The notes: generated from the letters alone by a model not told the origin. A stretch of DNA of 64,000 nucleotides from Piezodorus guildinii (GCA_023052935.1 CM041297.1:89011521-89075520), one strand, 5' to 3'. Counted from the first letter of the stretch, positions 23,151 through 34,960 are shown. A program made the numbers and translations.

Positions 23151-24513
23151 GATTATTACAACGGCCAGAGTGTACAGATTATACAGATTGTATCTTTAAT
23201 GGTTCTTTATTGTATCTCCTAGGCCATAAGTTCCTTGGTTCTTTTCGCCCAAGCACTTGAAAAATTGTCAATTAGATTTTATCAAATTTCTTCTTTATTT
23301 TTTTTTGTTTTATCTCATTTGTTTTTCAGACGATACCAACAATTCTAAACTTGCCTTTATTGATAAAATACATTTTTCGGTAACTTTAATTCTAATATTA
23401 GACAAAATATTAATTTTCATAATAAGAAATTTCATTTTTGAAATCTTTGAGCGCGGTATAATTTAGTGTTATAATAGAAAATGTCTCATGTGTTATAAAT
23501 GAAAAAAAATTGTTTCTTCTTTTTTTTTCTAATTATTTTAAGCACCTTTATTTTGTTCTATGTTGCGTTTTAAAGAAAGTGCCTTTTAAAGTTTCCATTT
23601 TTTTCTTCCTTATTATTTTGATATTTTTAATTTTATGTCCCAAAAGATAATCGAATTAAGCTGCTAAGCTTAAGTTTTTGACTCATGAAATAAAAAAATA
23701 TACTTTTCGATTCTCCCTAATCGAATGTTTTCTAATAATCCCTAGTTCTTCGCGAAACATTTTTTTTTTCTTTGTCTGAAAATTTCCAGGAAAAGTGATA
23801 TAGGAGTTACAGGCATTTCTATTGTTTTGTTTTAAATCAGAAAGAATAGAAATGAATCATATCCAACAATGTAAATTATCAAACAATAATCAAATCGAAA
23901 TCGTAAAATGTCTATATTTTATAAGTGTATATGAGACATGCGACTTTGCAAGCGAATATCGCATTTTATATTGATTTATATGCATATATAATATACTTAG
24001 TAAGAGCACCTGTAATATATATAAAAAATCAGTAACTCTTAAAACTATTTTTATGTACAATGAATAGTGTTATTATTTAGAATCAAATCATAGTTTTGTT
24101 CTCTCAATTTTACAATACAATACTCTCCGGTGGAAGTAATCTCAGCCGTAATTACTTCCTACATTTTAGCTTTTATGTTAACATAATCATTGTAGATCCT
24201 CATAACTCGTTAGCAACATGAATGTGAATTAATCCCATTTCAGGGTGAACTCTACAACCTGAAAAGCCCGGGTTTTTTTTTTTTTTGTTTTTTTATTACC
24301 CGAAATAAGTTCTATTCTTCTTTTATGTTGTTAAAAAGAAAGTTTTTTTTGCCATTTAAAATCTTTACAAAAAACATTAAACATGTTTCTACAGGAAACT
24401 GCATACGAAACATGGTACAGCATACGTACTACGTACCCGAAATGCCTAAATATATGTTGTATAAATTTAGTATCTTTCTTAATAATGAAATGGTCTGTTT
24501 TCATAAAGAGTTT

Positions 24514-24553
<40 letters not shown>

Positions 24554-24763
24554 GATGAGTCTTAGAGCACACCTTCACAAAAAACTTCAGCTTCCCATGC
24601 ATATCCTTCTGTGTTAAAGATTGGCCTTCTGTTTTATAAACAAAGATTAGGTTAACTGTTCATGTTTTAGATCATTCCACCGAAAAAGCTTTTAAGAATT
24701 GTATTGTATAATAAAATGATGGTGATTTCAATAAAAACTTCAGATTCTTGTAAACATTTTAAA
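23151..24763. other. AT-rich non-coding stretch
   Basis: Contains a long poly-T at 24509-24550 and no recognisable repeat or exon. Confidence 0.35.
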
Positions 24764-24965
24764 TTAATTATAATATGCTATATCCTGTTTCGTAGAGTGA
24801 GGGTTGTCTGTGACCAATGCTTGAATTTGGTCATCAACAGTTATAGTAAGACTCGAGAAAATGTCCGGTTTTGAACCGAGCAATTCACTTAGGGCGGTGT
24901 TTTCTTCTAAGGCATCATCGCTATACACATTGCAACTTTTTTCAACCATTTGTGCAGCGGATTTC
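24764..24965 (-). CDS. Candidate terminal exon, unknown protein
   Basis: The minus-strand frame ends in TAA at 24764 and reads KSAAQMVEKSCNVYSDDAL, EENTALSELLGSKPDIFS, SLTITVDDQIQALVTD and NPHSTKQDIAYYN. It is acidic and hydrophilic with a coding-like composition, and unlike any retroelement protein here. A possible acceptor (TTTTATTTCCAAAAAAG) lies just upstream near 24967, but it is not strong. The internal ATG at 24949 is an alternative start. No polyadenylation signal of AATAAA type follows closely. Function unknown. Confidence 0.4.
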
Positions 24966-25289
24966 TTTTTTGGAAATAAAAATAAAATTTAAATGACGAA
25001 AATGTATTTTTCCCTTCCATTTTGAGCAAGCAAAATACCACTTAAAGATAAGGAATCTCGGTTAAAACTGATGAATAAAAGAACCTTAACTAATCCTTTC
25101 TTAGAATACGTAAACATGATTTTTTAAGCTCTGAGAGGATTAATTTTTTTTTTTTTTATAGAAGTTTTGACAGTACCATGAGGTTTTCTATCTCCTTATG
25201 AATAAGCAAATATGCTAACAAACAATATTTAAGCATGAAACTGCAAAAGATACTGAAAGATAGATTTAAAAAAAACTATTAGTATATCA
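24966..25289. other. AT-rich non-coding stretch
   Basis: Nothing recognised. Confidence 0.35.
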
Positions 25290-26014
25290 GGTCTCCTGGC
25301 CAAAGATACCTCGATAGTCTTCTGGGCGTTTTACGGGTTTTGGCAGATGATAGGTTCTGAGTCAACGGGTTTGAATTTATCGTAAGTCTGTCGTGAAATT
25401 TATTTTAGCGATTAATGGCAGTTGCAATGAAGAATGGAATGCCCAGGTCAGTATGCAGTGTCTCGTTAGACTCATGACAAGGGGCATTTACAATTGTCCT
25501 AAGTAAATTTGATTGAGATGATTAGATAATTTTGATATTTGACTTTTTTGCAGTTCCCTTCAACTCGATGCCAGAAGTTTAAATAGGTTTTATCAGTACT
25601 TTATAAATAGTTAGTTTATTTGTCTATGTTGATTTTGAACGTTTGTCTAGTAATCTCAAAAGAATTCCATATCGTTGATTCAGTTCTTTTCTTTTTCGTT
25701 TAAGGTGGTATGCCCATGTCAGTGGTTTGTCAAGGAAAAGGCCTAAATAACGTACTGTGTCCGAAACTGGTATTGGAATATTACTGAAAAAAACCTGAGG
25801 GTTAGTGTCATGTTTTAGAGGAAATGTGACGAACAGGCTCTTTAATTCATTCATTTTTATTTTCCATTTTTTTTGCCCAGCGATGGCATAATGTCATCCA
25901 GATGTTCTTGGAGTGCCTAATGGCATCTTTGTTGGATGTCGGAATAGCTGAATCGTCGGCAAAGGCTAGATGCAGTGGGATGTCAGAGCAATATGTATTG
26001 AACAGTGTTGTACC
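25290..26014 (-). pseudogene. Jockey-type reverse transcriptase relic, 3' half
   Basis: On the minus strand from 26014 down it reads TTLFNTYCSDIPLHLAFADD, the catalytic motif C of a reverse transcriptase. It then reads FVTFPLKHDTNPQVFFSN, PVSDTVRYLGLFLDKPLTW and LKRKRKELNQRYGILLRLLD, followed by LLRTIVNAPCHESNETLH, TDLGIPFF and PRRLSRYLWPGDLIY. Each block aligns with the ORF2 of the intact element at 43397-46080 (SDTVRYLGLLLDKRLTW and so on). The relic continues at 31466-31830. The two halves were separated by the I-type element 26015-31454. Confidence 0.9.
26004..26014. repeat. Target-site duplication, 3' copy
   Basis: AGTGTTGTACC, identical to 31455-31465. It marks the 3' boundary of the I-type element. 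Confidence 0.95.
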
Positions 26015-26123
26015 ATTTATTTATTTATTTATTTATTTATAATACAAATGACCCTCAAGACTTGATAACAAATCCTATTTGGTCAGTGAACAATTTAAAA
26101 GAGATGCATTTAGAAGTACAGAG
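26015..26123 (-). other. I-type element 3' UTR and (AAAT)n tail
   Basis: 109 bases follow the ORF2 stop and end in about six AAAT units before the target-site duplication. Short simple-repeat tails of this type are usual for I-like elements. Confidence 0.85.
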
Positions 26124-27044
26124 TTATTGGCAGCATTGATTAAAATTAAATTTTACAATTTGTATTTTTTTAAAAAACAGTTTTATCCTTTTTATATTCA
26201 CTTTGTCCAAGTTGTTTAAAAATTCAGCTTCTTCCTCTTGTTTAACGTCCTGTTCTCTTTTGTATTTTTTGCACCTGAAAACTAAGTGTCGCGGGTCTTC
26301 TGGCTGTCCGCAGACTTCACATTTTCCATCTTTTTTTATTTTCATAAGAGCAAGATACTTGTAAGTACACCCGTGGTTAGTCCTCAGTCTTACAATTCGT
26401 ACGATACTCGCTCTTGTAAGTTGCTGATGCCTAGCAAACCATGGAACAAGGCTCACAGTAGGTTGTACCTTATAAAAGTCTCTCCCTTTTGATTGTGACT
26501 CCCAGTCATACCTATCTTGCCATTCTCTTATTTCTTCTTTCCTTAAGTGTCTTAGGAGATCCTTCATGGGTACCTTGGCGTTCTCTTTCAATGGTTGCGT
26601 TGTCCCAGCAGCTCTGTCAGCAGCCTCATTTCCAGATAATCCTACGTGGCTTGGAATCCATTGAAATATGTAGTGGTTGTTGTCGGAGATTATGGAGTTG
26701 ATTATTTCAAATATTAAATATGAAGTAATTTTTCTGCTATTGATTGTTTTTAGTAGCTTACAAGAGGAGGCGGAGTCTGTCAGTATAACTACGTTAGTAC
26801 TTGAATATGTATTACGACAATAATCTATGGCTTTCAAAATTGCAAGGAGTTCAGCACTGAAAATACTAAATTTATTAGGTATGGAGAGTGAAATTGTATG
26901 TTCTCTACCTGGATCCACTATGGCTAACGCTGTTTGATTGCAGGTTTTTGAGGCGTCAGTATATATCTTCACGTAGTCGGAATAATGGCTATCTATCATA
27001 CTGAGAGCTAATTGTTTCAATATATTAGGATCGTAAAACGATTA
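26124..27044 (-). pseudogene. I-type ORF2, RNase H and CCHC finger part
   Basis: About 300 codons in a frame shifted by one base from the reverse transcriptase. RNase H hallmarks are all present: YTDASKT (D), FSAELLAILKAIDY (E), ILTDSASSC (D) and QWIPSHVGLSGNEAADRAAG (H and D). After it comes LRTNHGCTYKYLALMKI and a zinc finger CEVCGQPEDPRHLVFRC (C-x2-C-x6-H-x4-C). The domain removes RNA from the RNA-DNA hybrid in I-clade elements. The open frame has no true ATG at its head: its upstream limit is the TAA at 27042-27044, and the sequence YDPNILKQLALS shows it once continued the reverse-transcriptase frame. Confidence 0.9.
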
Positions 27045-28825
27045 CAACCTTGATTCGTAGTTAGCTTGCAATTGCTTTCAAATTGTAGCATTCTGCACGG
27101 TAAAGGTGTATTGAGGTCTAGGGAACCTTTTCGAGAATATACTGCTTGTAGCATAGGCTGCATTTCAGATATTAACTGATTTATAACTGGAGGATAAATG
27201 TTTCTTGACACTGATGCATTACTTAGGGGATGTTGATTATCAGAAATGCTCTTTAAAATATATTTCTTCATAAGCCACGTTCTTCTCAAGGTTAATGGCA
27301 TCTCTCCAGCTTCAGCTAACAGAGCATTCGTTGGTGTTGTTCTGAAAGCCCCCAAGCATATTCTGATTGCGCAATTTTGGACAGTATTTAAGCTGTTAAT
27401 CATAGGCGATTTTGTTTCATTATAGATCACACAGCAGTAATCCAAGACAGGTCGTATGATAGATTTATATAATAATATCATATTTAAGGGATGAGAGCCC
27501 CAATGAACTCCGGCCAAAATTTTCAATATATTAACGTTTTTATATGCTTGGTTTTTAATGTTGGTCAAATGAGATTTGAAATCCATTTTCCTGTCTAATG
27601 TAACACCCAGGAATTTTACTTCTTCTTGAGCAATAAGTTGGTGACTACTTATTGTGACATTATAGTCAGTTATTTGGAATTTTCTTTTTCTTGTGAAAGG
27701 GATCAATTTGCTTTTGCTAGGATTAAATTGGAATCCGATGTCATTGAATCTCTGCTTTAGTGATTCCAAGGCATCACATATGATTTTTTTCCCCTCCTCT
27801 GGTGATTTGACAACAGTATAAACCAGGAAGTCATCAGCAAATTGGATCATTTTGCAATACGGTGGTGGGTTTTTAATTATATGCTCTGTGTAAATATTGA
27901 AAAGAATGGGACTGAGGACATCTCCCTGTGGCAGACCATTATAGGAATCGAAAGTGACCGGACCTTCTTGAGTATGGATCAAATACGTACGGGCAGATAA
28001 GTAGTTAGCTATCCAATTGGTTATGAGATGCGAGGTTCCTATTTCTTTCAGTTTTCTTATGAGGGTTTGAGTCTTGACATTGTCGTAAGCTCTTTCCAGG
28101 TCGACAGTTACAGCTAATAAAATGTTTTTCTGTTGGAAAGTTTTATATATGTCGTTTGTTAGATACCAGATCGTATCAGTAGTAGATTTATTTTTGCGAA
28201 AACCAAAACACTGGGGACTCAGTATGTCTTTCTGTTCTAAGAACCACTCCAATCTGTGTTTAATCAATATATTAAAAAGTTTGGCCAGACAAGGAATTAG
28301 GGCTATTGGTCGATATGAAGATATGGTCATTAAGTCCTTTCCTGGTTTTGGGATTGGAACAATCTGAGTGGTTCGCCATTGACAAGGAACTTGTGATCGA
28401 AACCAAATTTGATTATAAGCACTTAAAAGTTGATTTTTAATATGGGGAGGTAAGAGATGGATCATGGTATAATTGATCTCATCAACTCCCGGTGCAGTAC
28501 CTTTTTTTCCTTTTAATGCTGCATTTAGTTCCGTAATCCGGAAGGGGCTGGTCAGTAGATTTTCAGTTGGAGTAGATCTTGTGTGTTGGACTTGGATCTT
28601 AAGTCTTGGCTCAAAAATGTTACAAATCTGTTGTAGGAAAGAAGAAGCATTTTTTCGATTTTTAGTTATTACGTTTTCACCGATACGCTTTTTCCCTCTT
28701 ATAGTTGCTATTTTGTGCCACATGTTGCCTATTTGTTGAGGGGTTATGGAGTCTATGTATTTTTTCCATGAGTCCTTTTTTGCTTTTTTTATCAAAGTTT
28801 TCATTTTATTAATTTTAGACCTCAT
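27017..28825 (-). pseudogene. I-type ORF2, reverse transcriptase part
   Basis: 602 codons. Reverse-transcriptase motifs are intact: GKKGTAPGVDEINYTMIH, SYRPIALIPCLAKLFN, FGFRKNKSTTD, motif A VTVDLERAYD (D near residue 242), motif B GLPQGDVLSP (297-306), motif C FADD (329-332) and the primer grip region FLGVTLDRKM. It starts in an ATGA overlap with the stop of the endonuclease frame, but this is not a real gene start. The frame enters from the endonuclease by loss of one A (GGAATTAC, expected GGAAATTAC) near 28838. It ends by loss of one T at 27036-27039, after which the RNase H frame takes over. Confidence 0.92.
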
Positions 28826-29823
28826 GATTTTGTAATTCCAATGGTCATATTTCCCTTATATTCCTTAATGGCTTTTAGTTTCTCTTTATTTGCATTGTTG
28901 AGTGATTTATTCCACCAACATTTTGGGTGAAATTTCAGTTGAGAGTTGATGTTAGAACGTGGTATTGCAATGTCACCAGCTGAGTTCATAATTTGTGTTA
29001 TATCGTCAATTGTTCGATGATGAACTTCATTGTTTTCCCATAATTCATGTAAAGTTGTGATATACAGATCCTTATTCATTTTCTTGAAATTCCTTTTCAT
29101 GTAGAATTGTCTTAGTTCTATTGAGGGATTATTTATTTCAATAATGATTTGGAGATGATCGCTACCAAGGGTTTCAGATGAGATAGACCAGGATAACTTG
29201 TGGAGTAGTTCGGGGGTTGAGAAGGTGAGATCTAATATCGATGGTTTAATTCTTGGCGAGCCGATTCTTGTTGGGACGTTAGGTTCATTAAGCAAGATCA
29301 ACGAGGACTGTAAAAGCTCATTTACCAGGAGATCTCCTCTTTGTGAGTCCGTTTCCTTATCTCCGAAGTATGACGAATGACTGTTGAAATCGCCTCCAAT
29401 AATTACGCTACACTTAGGAAAAAACTCGGTGGTAGAGAAAAGATTTTTGAAATGCGAGGATGTTGGTTTACTACTAGGAGGGATGTAAGCAGATATTATA
29501 ATTAATTGAGGCTTCATATTTATAATTTTAATGCCTAGAGCCTCAATTGGACCAATGTTCAGTATTTCTATTTTTTCATAAATAAATTGCGTGTGTAAAA
29601 ATATGCCCACACCACCATAGCTGTCCCTTCTATTCTTTTGTATTATATTGTAGTTATTGGCGTTGTATTCCCTACTTCTGTTGAACCATGTCTCTTGGAG
29701 CAAAGCTATATGAACTTTATTAAGATTTAAGTTATTCACAAGTTCCTGAAATTTATTGTTTATACTACGACAATTATGTTGGATTATTTTGAGATTAGAA
29801 CAGCTCATAGTGCGGTGGGTCAT
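28822..29823 (-). pseudogene. I-type ORF2, AP endonuclease part
   Basis: 333 codons from an ATG (MTHRTMSCSN). This is an exonuclease-endonuclease-phosphatase fold nuclease that nicks the target for first-strand synthesis. Catalytic residues are recognisable: IIQHNCRS (N17), LLQETW (E44), SAYIPPSS (Y113), IIGGDFNSHS (D145, N147), SILDLT (D198) and GSDH (S221, D222, H223). The start lies 166 bases after ORF1. The frame runs into TGA at 28822 only because of a one-base loss in a short A run. Confidence 0.92.
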
Positions 29824-29989
29824 TTAGAAAAACATGAAGGAAAGTATACATGATGTATAAACATACTCATATGCATGCATAAATAATACACAAATACATA
29901 CATATACATGTAAATACAAAAATAATTGAGGAATATGTTGAACATGATATCTATGGATTTTCTTTTCTATTACGTAAAAATTTTCTATG

Positions 29990-31256
29990 TTAATTCGTTT
30001 CCATTTCATTTTTTTCAGTTTCATTGAGTCGAGTAATAGTATTAATGATTTCTTGATTTTCTTGGACGAAGTTGTAAAATGTTTGACCTATTATATTAAC
30101 CGTTTTCTTTTCATTTTCAATTGATTTGATTTTTTGTATTAATGCATTCAACATGTTGATATATTTGGAATCTTGCGTAGACTTATGAGGATTTTCCTGT
30201 ATGAGAGCCGTGTTTTTTTGAATTATCGATTTAGTGCTTATGGGTTGACTCGTATCGTTATCAAATTCCGTTTTTCGTTTTTTTCTCATTGCTAAATTGT
30301 CTAGCTTGAAGGATTTTTTTCCTAGGGTATTGAAAATTTGATAAATTATATAGATTCGTGTTTTCTTCAATTTCTGGAAAATTCAGTAGTGAAAATCTAT
30401 TTTTTGTTAGAGTCGGAAAAAGATCTGAAGCCTGTTTATAACTTAAAGGCTTTTCCGCCATTATTTCTTTAATTTTTTCTTGTCTATTTTTTTCTGGACA
30501 GCTTTTATCATTAGGTTGGTGTGGTAACTGACAGTGTACACACTTCGTTAAATTAGTACAATTACTTGATATATGTTCATAGTCTGCACAATTTAAACAT
30601 CTTTGTTTACCTCTACAGTTTTCCTTTAGGTGGCCATACCGAAGACATTTTTCGCAGAATCTAGGTTTTGAAATATAAGGTGTAACTCTACGAAAAGCTA
30701 GATATAGGGCTACGTTTTCCGGGAGTCTCTGAGAGTGAAAAATAATTTGGACTGTCCCAGAAGGCACCCTGCTTATTTCCCCTGAGCTATTTTTTACAAC
30801 TCTGTTAAAACGCCTAACTCTCAGAACTTTTTCACTTGAGGTTAAATTGTTAGAGATTTCTTCTTCTGTTATTGAGGTGTGAACATCTCTTATAACTCCG
30901 AATTTTAGTACATATTGTGACGGTATAAATGCTCTGAGATTGTTAGTGTTCAAAAACTGGTTCTCTAAGAATCGATTTGCGATGTCATACGTTCTAAATT
31001 CTATTTCTATTTGGTTTTTGTTTTTCCTCTTGATTTTGTGGACTTGATTATTGTTCAGTCCTAAAAATTTGCCTATTTTCATGTCATGGAAGAAATTAGG
31101 ATTTGTCTCATCTTTTTTTTCAACTATTACTACATACGGTCCCTTGAAGTAATGTAAATATTTAACATTATTGAATTGAGGTGAAAATTTTATGTTTTTA
31201 TCTTTATTATCGATAGGAAGTGGTGGGTTTTCACTCCCATCACTATCGACCCCCAT
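29990..31256 (-). pseudogene. I-type ORF1, gag-like zinc-knuckle protein
   Basis: Starts at the ATG at 31256 (MGVDSDGSENPPLPIDN). An RNA-binding-like region spans about residues 35-190 (GVIRDVHTSITEEEI, VPSGTVQIIFHSQ). Three zinc knuckles follow: CEKCLRYGHLKENC (201-214), CLNCADYEHISSNC (220-233) and CVHCQLPHQPNDKSC (239-253). The first frame ends at 30261. The protein evidently continued in the second frame, SFKLDNLAMRKKRKTEFDN to EKNEMETN (stop at 29990). The switch lies between 30275 and 30320, where two A7 runs occur, so a one-base insertion in a homopolymer is likely. It forms the ribonucleoprotein with the element RNA. Confidence 0.88.
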
Positions 31257-31454
31257 AGTGGGGGCTAAAATATGACGGAATAAGTGATAAAAATACGCAA
31301 CACCTCGTATTACAAATCAAGATAAAATTTTTAATAAATTAGATACGAGAAATTCAAGTAGTAAGCACGATAAATATTGAGTAAAACGCTTATCTGAATA
31401 TGTAGGTTGTCTTAATCCTATGGAGCTCTTCACTCTTCGGAGTCACAACAACTG
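31257..31454 (-). promoter_or_regulatory. I-type element 5' UTR with presumed internal promoter
   Basis: 198 bases from the CAGTTG start to the ORF1 ATG. Non-LTR elements of this group transcribe from internal promoters beginning at the first base. Here the CAGT start and complete 5' end imply that the promoter is present, but no motif was verified. Confidence 0.5.
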
Positions 31455-31465
31455 AGTGTTGTACC
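31455..31465. repeat. Target-site duplication, 5' copy
   Basis: AGTGTTGTACC, identical to 26004-26014. It directly adjoins the first base of the I-type element. Confidence 0.95.
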
Positions 31466-31830
31466 TAATACGCTGCCTGAGGTACAGGTAAATTAAAATA
31501 TTGAAAAACGCTGCGAACTTATTGAACAACCCAATAGTTGATACAGAATATTTTAATTTACGTTGATCTTATTATAGAGCACTAAATTTTAAATGGCAAA
31601 AATAATTGGGAATAATAACTACATGCATTATGGGAACACTATCAGCAATAAATACGTACCTAACATATGTTTTTGAACAATTATTGTCGGATGGTAAATG
31701 AGTCTTGTCCTCAACGAATTTATGGAGAGCGGGAGTAGACTGGCCACAAAATTGATTCAGCGAAATGTGTTGTCCCGGAACAATTTGTGGCCCCGAAGAG
31801 GCTCTTCCATTAATACACAGTGCTCCCATC
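31466..31830 (-). pseudogene. Jockey-type reverse transcriptase relic, 5' half
   Basis: On the minus strand GQHISLNQFCGQSTPALHK, KFVEDKTHLPSDNNCS and VFIADSVP correspond to the QFGFR-x-HST and FLDxxxAFDxVP blocks. CCTCAGGCAGCGTATTAGG corresponds to the PQGSVLG motif with one base lost. The spacing between these blocks matches the intact element at 43397-46080. It adjoins the target-site duplication and joins 25290-26014 when the I-type element is removed. Confidence 0.85.
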
Positions 31831-34800
31831 CTTCTCCCGATTCTCCTTTCTTTTATATTTCTATCTCCTCTTTAATAGCCTTCCTCTTTTGTCAGCGTTT
31901 ATTTTCGTATATTTCATTCGAATATATAATAAACAGAATATACAACATTGTATGAGCTGGAGATTTAATTACTGCTTCCTCTGGATCTCCGCTATTTATT
32001 TATGATGTTTATTCATCGTCAAATGGAGGCCATCGGTTGGAGAAACCATTATTCTTTGAAATGGAATGTTGAATACACGAGAGAAGATTAAAGCTTTCCA
32101 TTCGATTCAACTTTTAGAATCTTTTTTTTTATATTTACCTCCAGAATGTAATAGACTTTTGCAATTTATCGGAAGTCTTCAGAGGGACTTGGTAAGTTAG
32201 GAGGTGCCTAACACTCAAACATCTTGAACAGCTTATTTTTCCACACTCTTAGATTGTTTTATTCTGAATTTCGATATCTAGCTGCAAAATTGTAATATTT
32301 ATAAAATATCCAGTTGAGTCTTCTCTGAGCAGAACATGTCAATAACCCAGGATTTTTTGACGAGGATATATTATAAATATAATAGCTGAAGATCGACTAT
32401 AACATAATGACTTTTGAAGTCTATATATATTCAAATCATAAAAAATTAAATCGGTTTTTAAAATAGCACAGACACATAGTGATCGTTAGACACCAAGATT
32501 ACAAATAATTATAATAACATTTAACATTTCTGTAATATATAAATAAATTAATAGATTTGATAATAGATTAATAAATAAGTGGTCTTTACTGACTGATAAA
32601 AAGTATTTCAGATTATGATGATTGGTCGTGATAGACCATTCATTTTATTTAAGCCAAGTAATAACGTAAAATCGAGATGTAAATTCAAGTAAAAAAGCGG
32701 GCAAGGTTCTAAGTTTTTCACTTATTTAGTCCCTCAAAATTGGTTGTGAATTCAATTGCTGTTACATAAATCACTTAGAGCATCTCAACAATTTAAATTG
32801 TTTTAAATTAAGTGTTAAATTTGTTTTCGCTCAGTATTACTTTAAATTACTTTGTATATAAATGAACAGTCGAATCATCTTTTATTAAAAATTTCTTGTG
32901 AAATTTATTTGCTACTGACAATAACTTCACTATTTCATGGAAATCGCTTAATGTAATGTTAAATACGTTGTAATTTTGCTGTTTTCAGATTTGATTTTTA
33001 TCAGAGTTTCATTTGTATTTAGGGTTTTGATTTTTTTCTAGTATAGTATTTTCCCTTTAATTATAGGTAAAAATAAAATGTTAAATTAAAATTTTTATTT
33101 TTTTATCCTATTTTCGACCAAACAACATGTTTTTCCGTATATTTAATAATATATACACTCATAAAGACGAACATATATATTTATTTATTACATTTCAGAT
33201 TAACGTGAATAAATAACACTCGATCAGGTTGTCATGAACACACTTTCTGGGTCTAACCTCTTCACCTCGATTGGCATTTTTGGCTGGCGCTGACAAGTGT
33301 TCCGTGCTGGTATATTTTTTCAAAATCACGTGTCAGGGTTTAACGTGTTTAAATCATATTTGAATTTGGCTGATGGCATATAACATATATATTAAACGTA
33401 TGTGTATTCTGGAGGTTTTTAGATATATATAGTAAATATACAGACTGGTATGACGTTTCGATGATTCATTGACATCATTTTACATGAAGAGTAAATGGAT
33501 TAGCTTTTCTAGCAAATAAATGCTTAAGTTCAATTTTTCTTATATAAATGATCATTTTTAAGTACTTAAAAGGATTCATATTAACTATGCCTAATATAAT
33601 TTACTTCAAAAGTAACATATATTCATGATTATTAAAAAAAAAACTACAAAAACTCATTAGGAGAACGCATCTCTAGTTGCAATTTTCAGAAACCAACACC
33701 GAAAATGTATATAAAATTAAATAAATTTAACAGGCCTTCTTACTTATTGTCTTTTGATTTTATATATTATCAAGTAAATATGTGTATTATTAATGAAACA
33801 AAAGATAAATAAATCTTATGATTTTATAATCCTACATTGTATCTATGTCGTCATTTAGAGAACACGCATGATTCAGCAAACACATCCTCATTTCCGAGAA
33901 CGTCCCTAAAATCACAGATAACAAATAATTATTGTATATTTTCGAAAAACGTCCCTGGTAATATTGAACTAAGACGGACTTCTTATATGTTCAGCTTATT
34001 TATTTATATATAAGCCAACAATATTGCTATATTTAGTTAATTTTATAAAAAAAAAAAGTAGTCAAATTTTTTTTTAATCGTTTGTATTTCCGATTTTTTT
34101 GGAGCTTTGTAATTTCTTAATAATAAGTGCATACTTCCGCTATTAAACAGAGTCAAAAGGAAATATTCAAGTTATATTTTAGTTTTATTTTAAACCTCAC
34201 AAAAACGTTCCCGGAATGACTGTTATGAGTGACTTTTAATTTAAAAACGAAATTACAAGAGGAGTACTCATTTCTATACTCTGCCAAGGTACATATTGTT
34301 TAAACAGAACTTTATTGATAATTTAGGCTGATTAACAATTTAATAGCTGCTAAGTATTTTTATCATAAGACTGAAGTCGGAATTTGCTAGGTTGGTGATT
34401 TTGACCCTAATAGTTTTCAAAGTTTTCAGTAAAATATTTTTTACTATAAAGTTGGTAATGAGTAACATACAAATTAACTTTTATTTACGTGAAGTTAGAT
34501 TAAGGCAGGCGAGTGTGGGTCAGGTTTGCATCAGAACTAATCCACTCAAGTTAGATGTTAAATGAAAACAATACTTGGCGCATCGGGATGAAACTGTGGG
34601 TGGCATGCATTATTCCATTGTCTACGCCGAGCCGAATAGGATGAACAGACAGGACAAGAATGTTTAGGGATTTCATTCCAGGAAAACCCTGCAAATTACT
34701 AACGGAATATTAGACCAGGCTGCTCTGGTCGCTTTGGAGCTGCAGCATCAGAGCAGGAATAGAGGGAAGTAATTTACCAGAATTTCGATGAAGAAGTTGA

Positions 34801-34960
34801 ACTGGATTGATAACTAGGCCGTTTTCCGCCCTTACGGAGATTACCGGACCGGTGTGAATAAGACGAATCCTAGCAGGTTTTCCAAGTGAATAATGTTTAT
34901 TAATTCCCCAGACATGGATTTCCCTTTCATTTAATACTGTATATGCTAGATTTAGATGCT
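31831..34960. other. AT-rich non-coding stretch
   Basis: No gene was found in 3.1 kb. A GAAAC-containing hairpin-like motif lies at 33450-33478 on the minus strand. 34500-34900 is clearly richer in G and C (for example GAGCTGCAGCATCAGAGCAG) but has no long frame. It could be a conserved non-coding element or an old repeat. Confidence 0.35.

Larger units (their letters stand above)
26015..31454 (-). mobile_element. Full-length I-clade-like non-LTR retrotransposon
   Basis: 5,440 bp, flanked by an exact 11-bp duplication. The 5' end on the minus strand begins CAGTTGTTGTGACTCC. The 3' end is an (AAAT)n tail (26015-26040 in reverse). In order it encodes ORF1 (gag-like, three CCHC knuckles), a 166-base spacer, and ORF2 with AP-type endonuclease, reverse transcriptase, RNase H and a terminal CCHC finger. 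RNase H after the reverse transcriptase puts it with I-like elements rather than Jockey. Three single-base frame breaks, each in or next to an A/T homopolymer, are the only lesions seen. It sits in a Jockey-type relic exactly between its motif B (PQGSVLG) and motif C (FADD). Confidence 0.93.

Noticed and set aside
27017..27020. TTGA overlap between RT and RNase H frames as programmed frameshifting
   Set aside because: The T4 run upstream explains the frame change as a one-base loss, and no slippery heptamer plus structure was evident.
28822..28825. ATGA overlap between endonuclease and RT frames as translational coupling
   Set aside because: In related elements the two domains form one protein. 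Restoring one A in GGAATTAC joins them smoothly, so the overlap is a by-product of an indel.
29824..30024. 66-codon frame between ORF1 and ORF2 of the I-type element
   Set aside because: It overlaps the end of ORF1, starts without context and reads through a TATACATG-type simple repeat. It is inter-ORF spacer.
31488..31561. Perfect 15-bp inverted repeat (TAAATTAAAATATT and its inverse) suggesting a MITE
   Set aside because: The distance between the reverse-transcriptase motifs on either side is the same as in the intact Jockey element, so nothing was inserted. The arms are AT-rich and likely arose by chance within the relic.
31572..31829. Minus-strand frame starting MGALCINGRASSGPQ as a host first exon
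   Set aside because: Its middle (ISLNQFCGQSTPALHKFVED) matches the QFGFR-HST region of Jockey reverse transcriptases and lies in line with the relic, so it is retroelement sequence.
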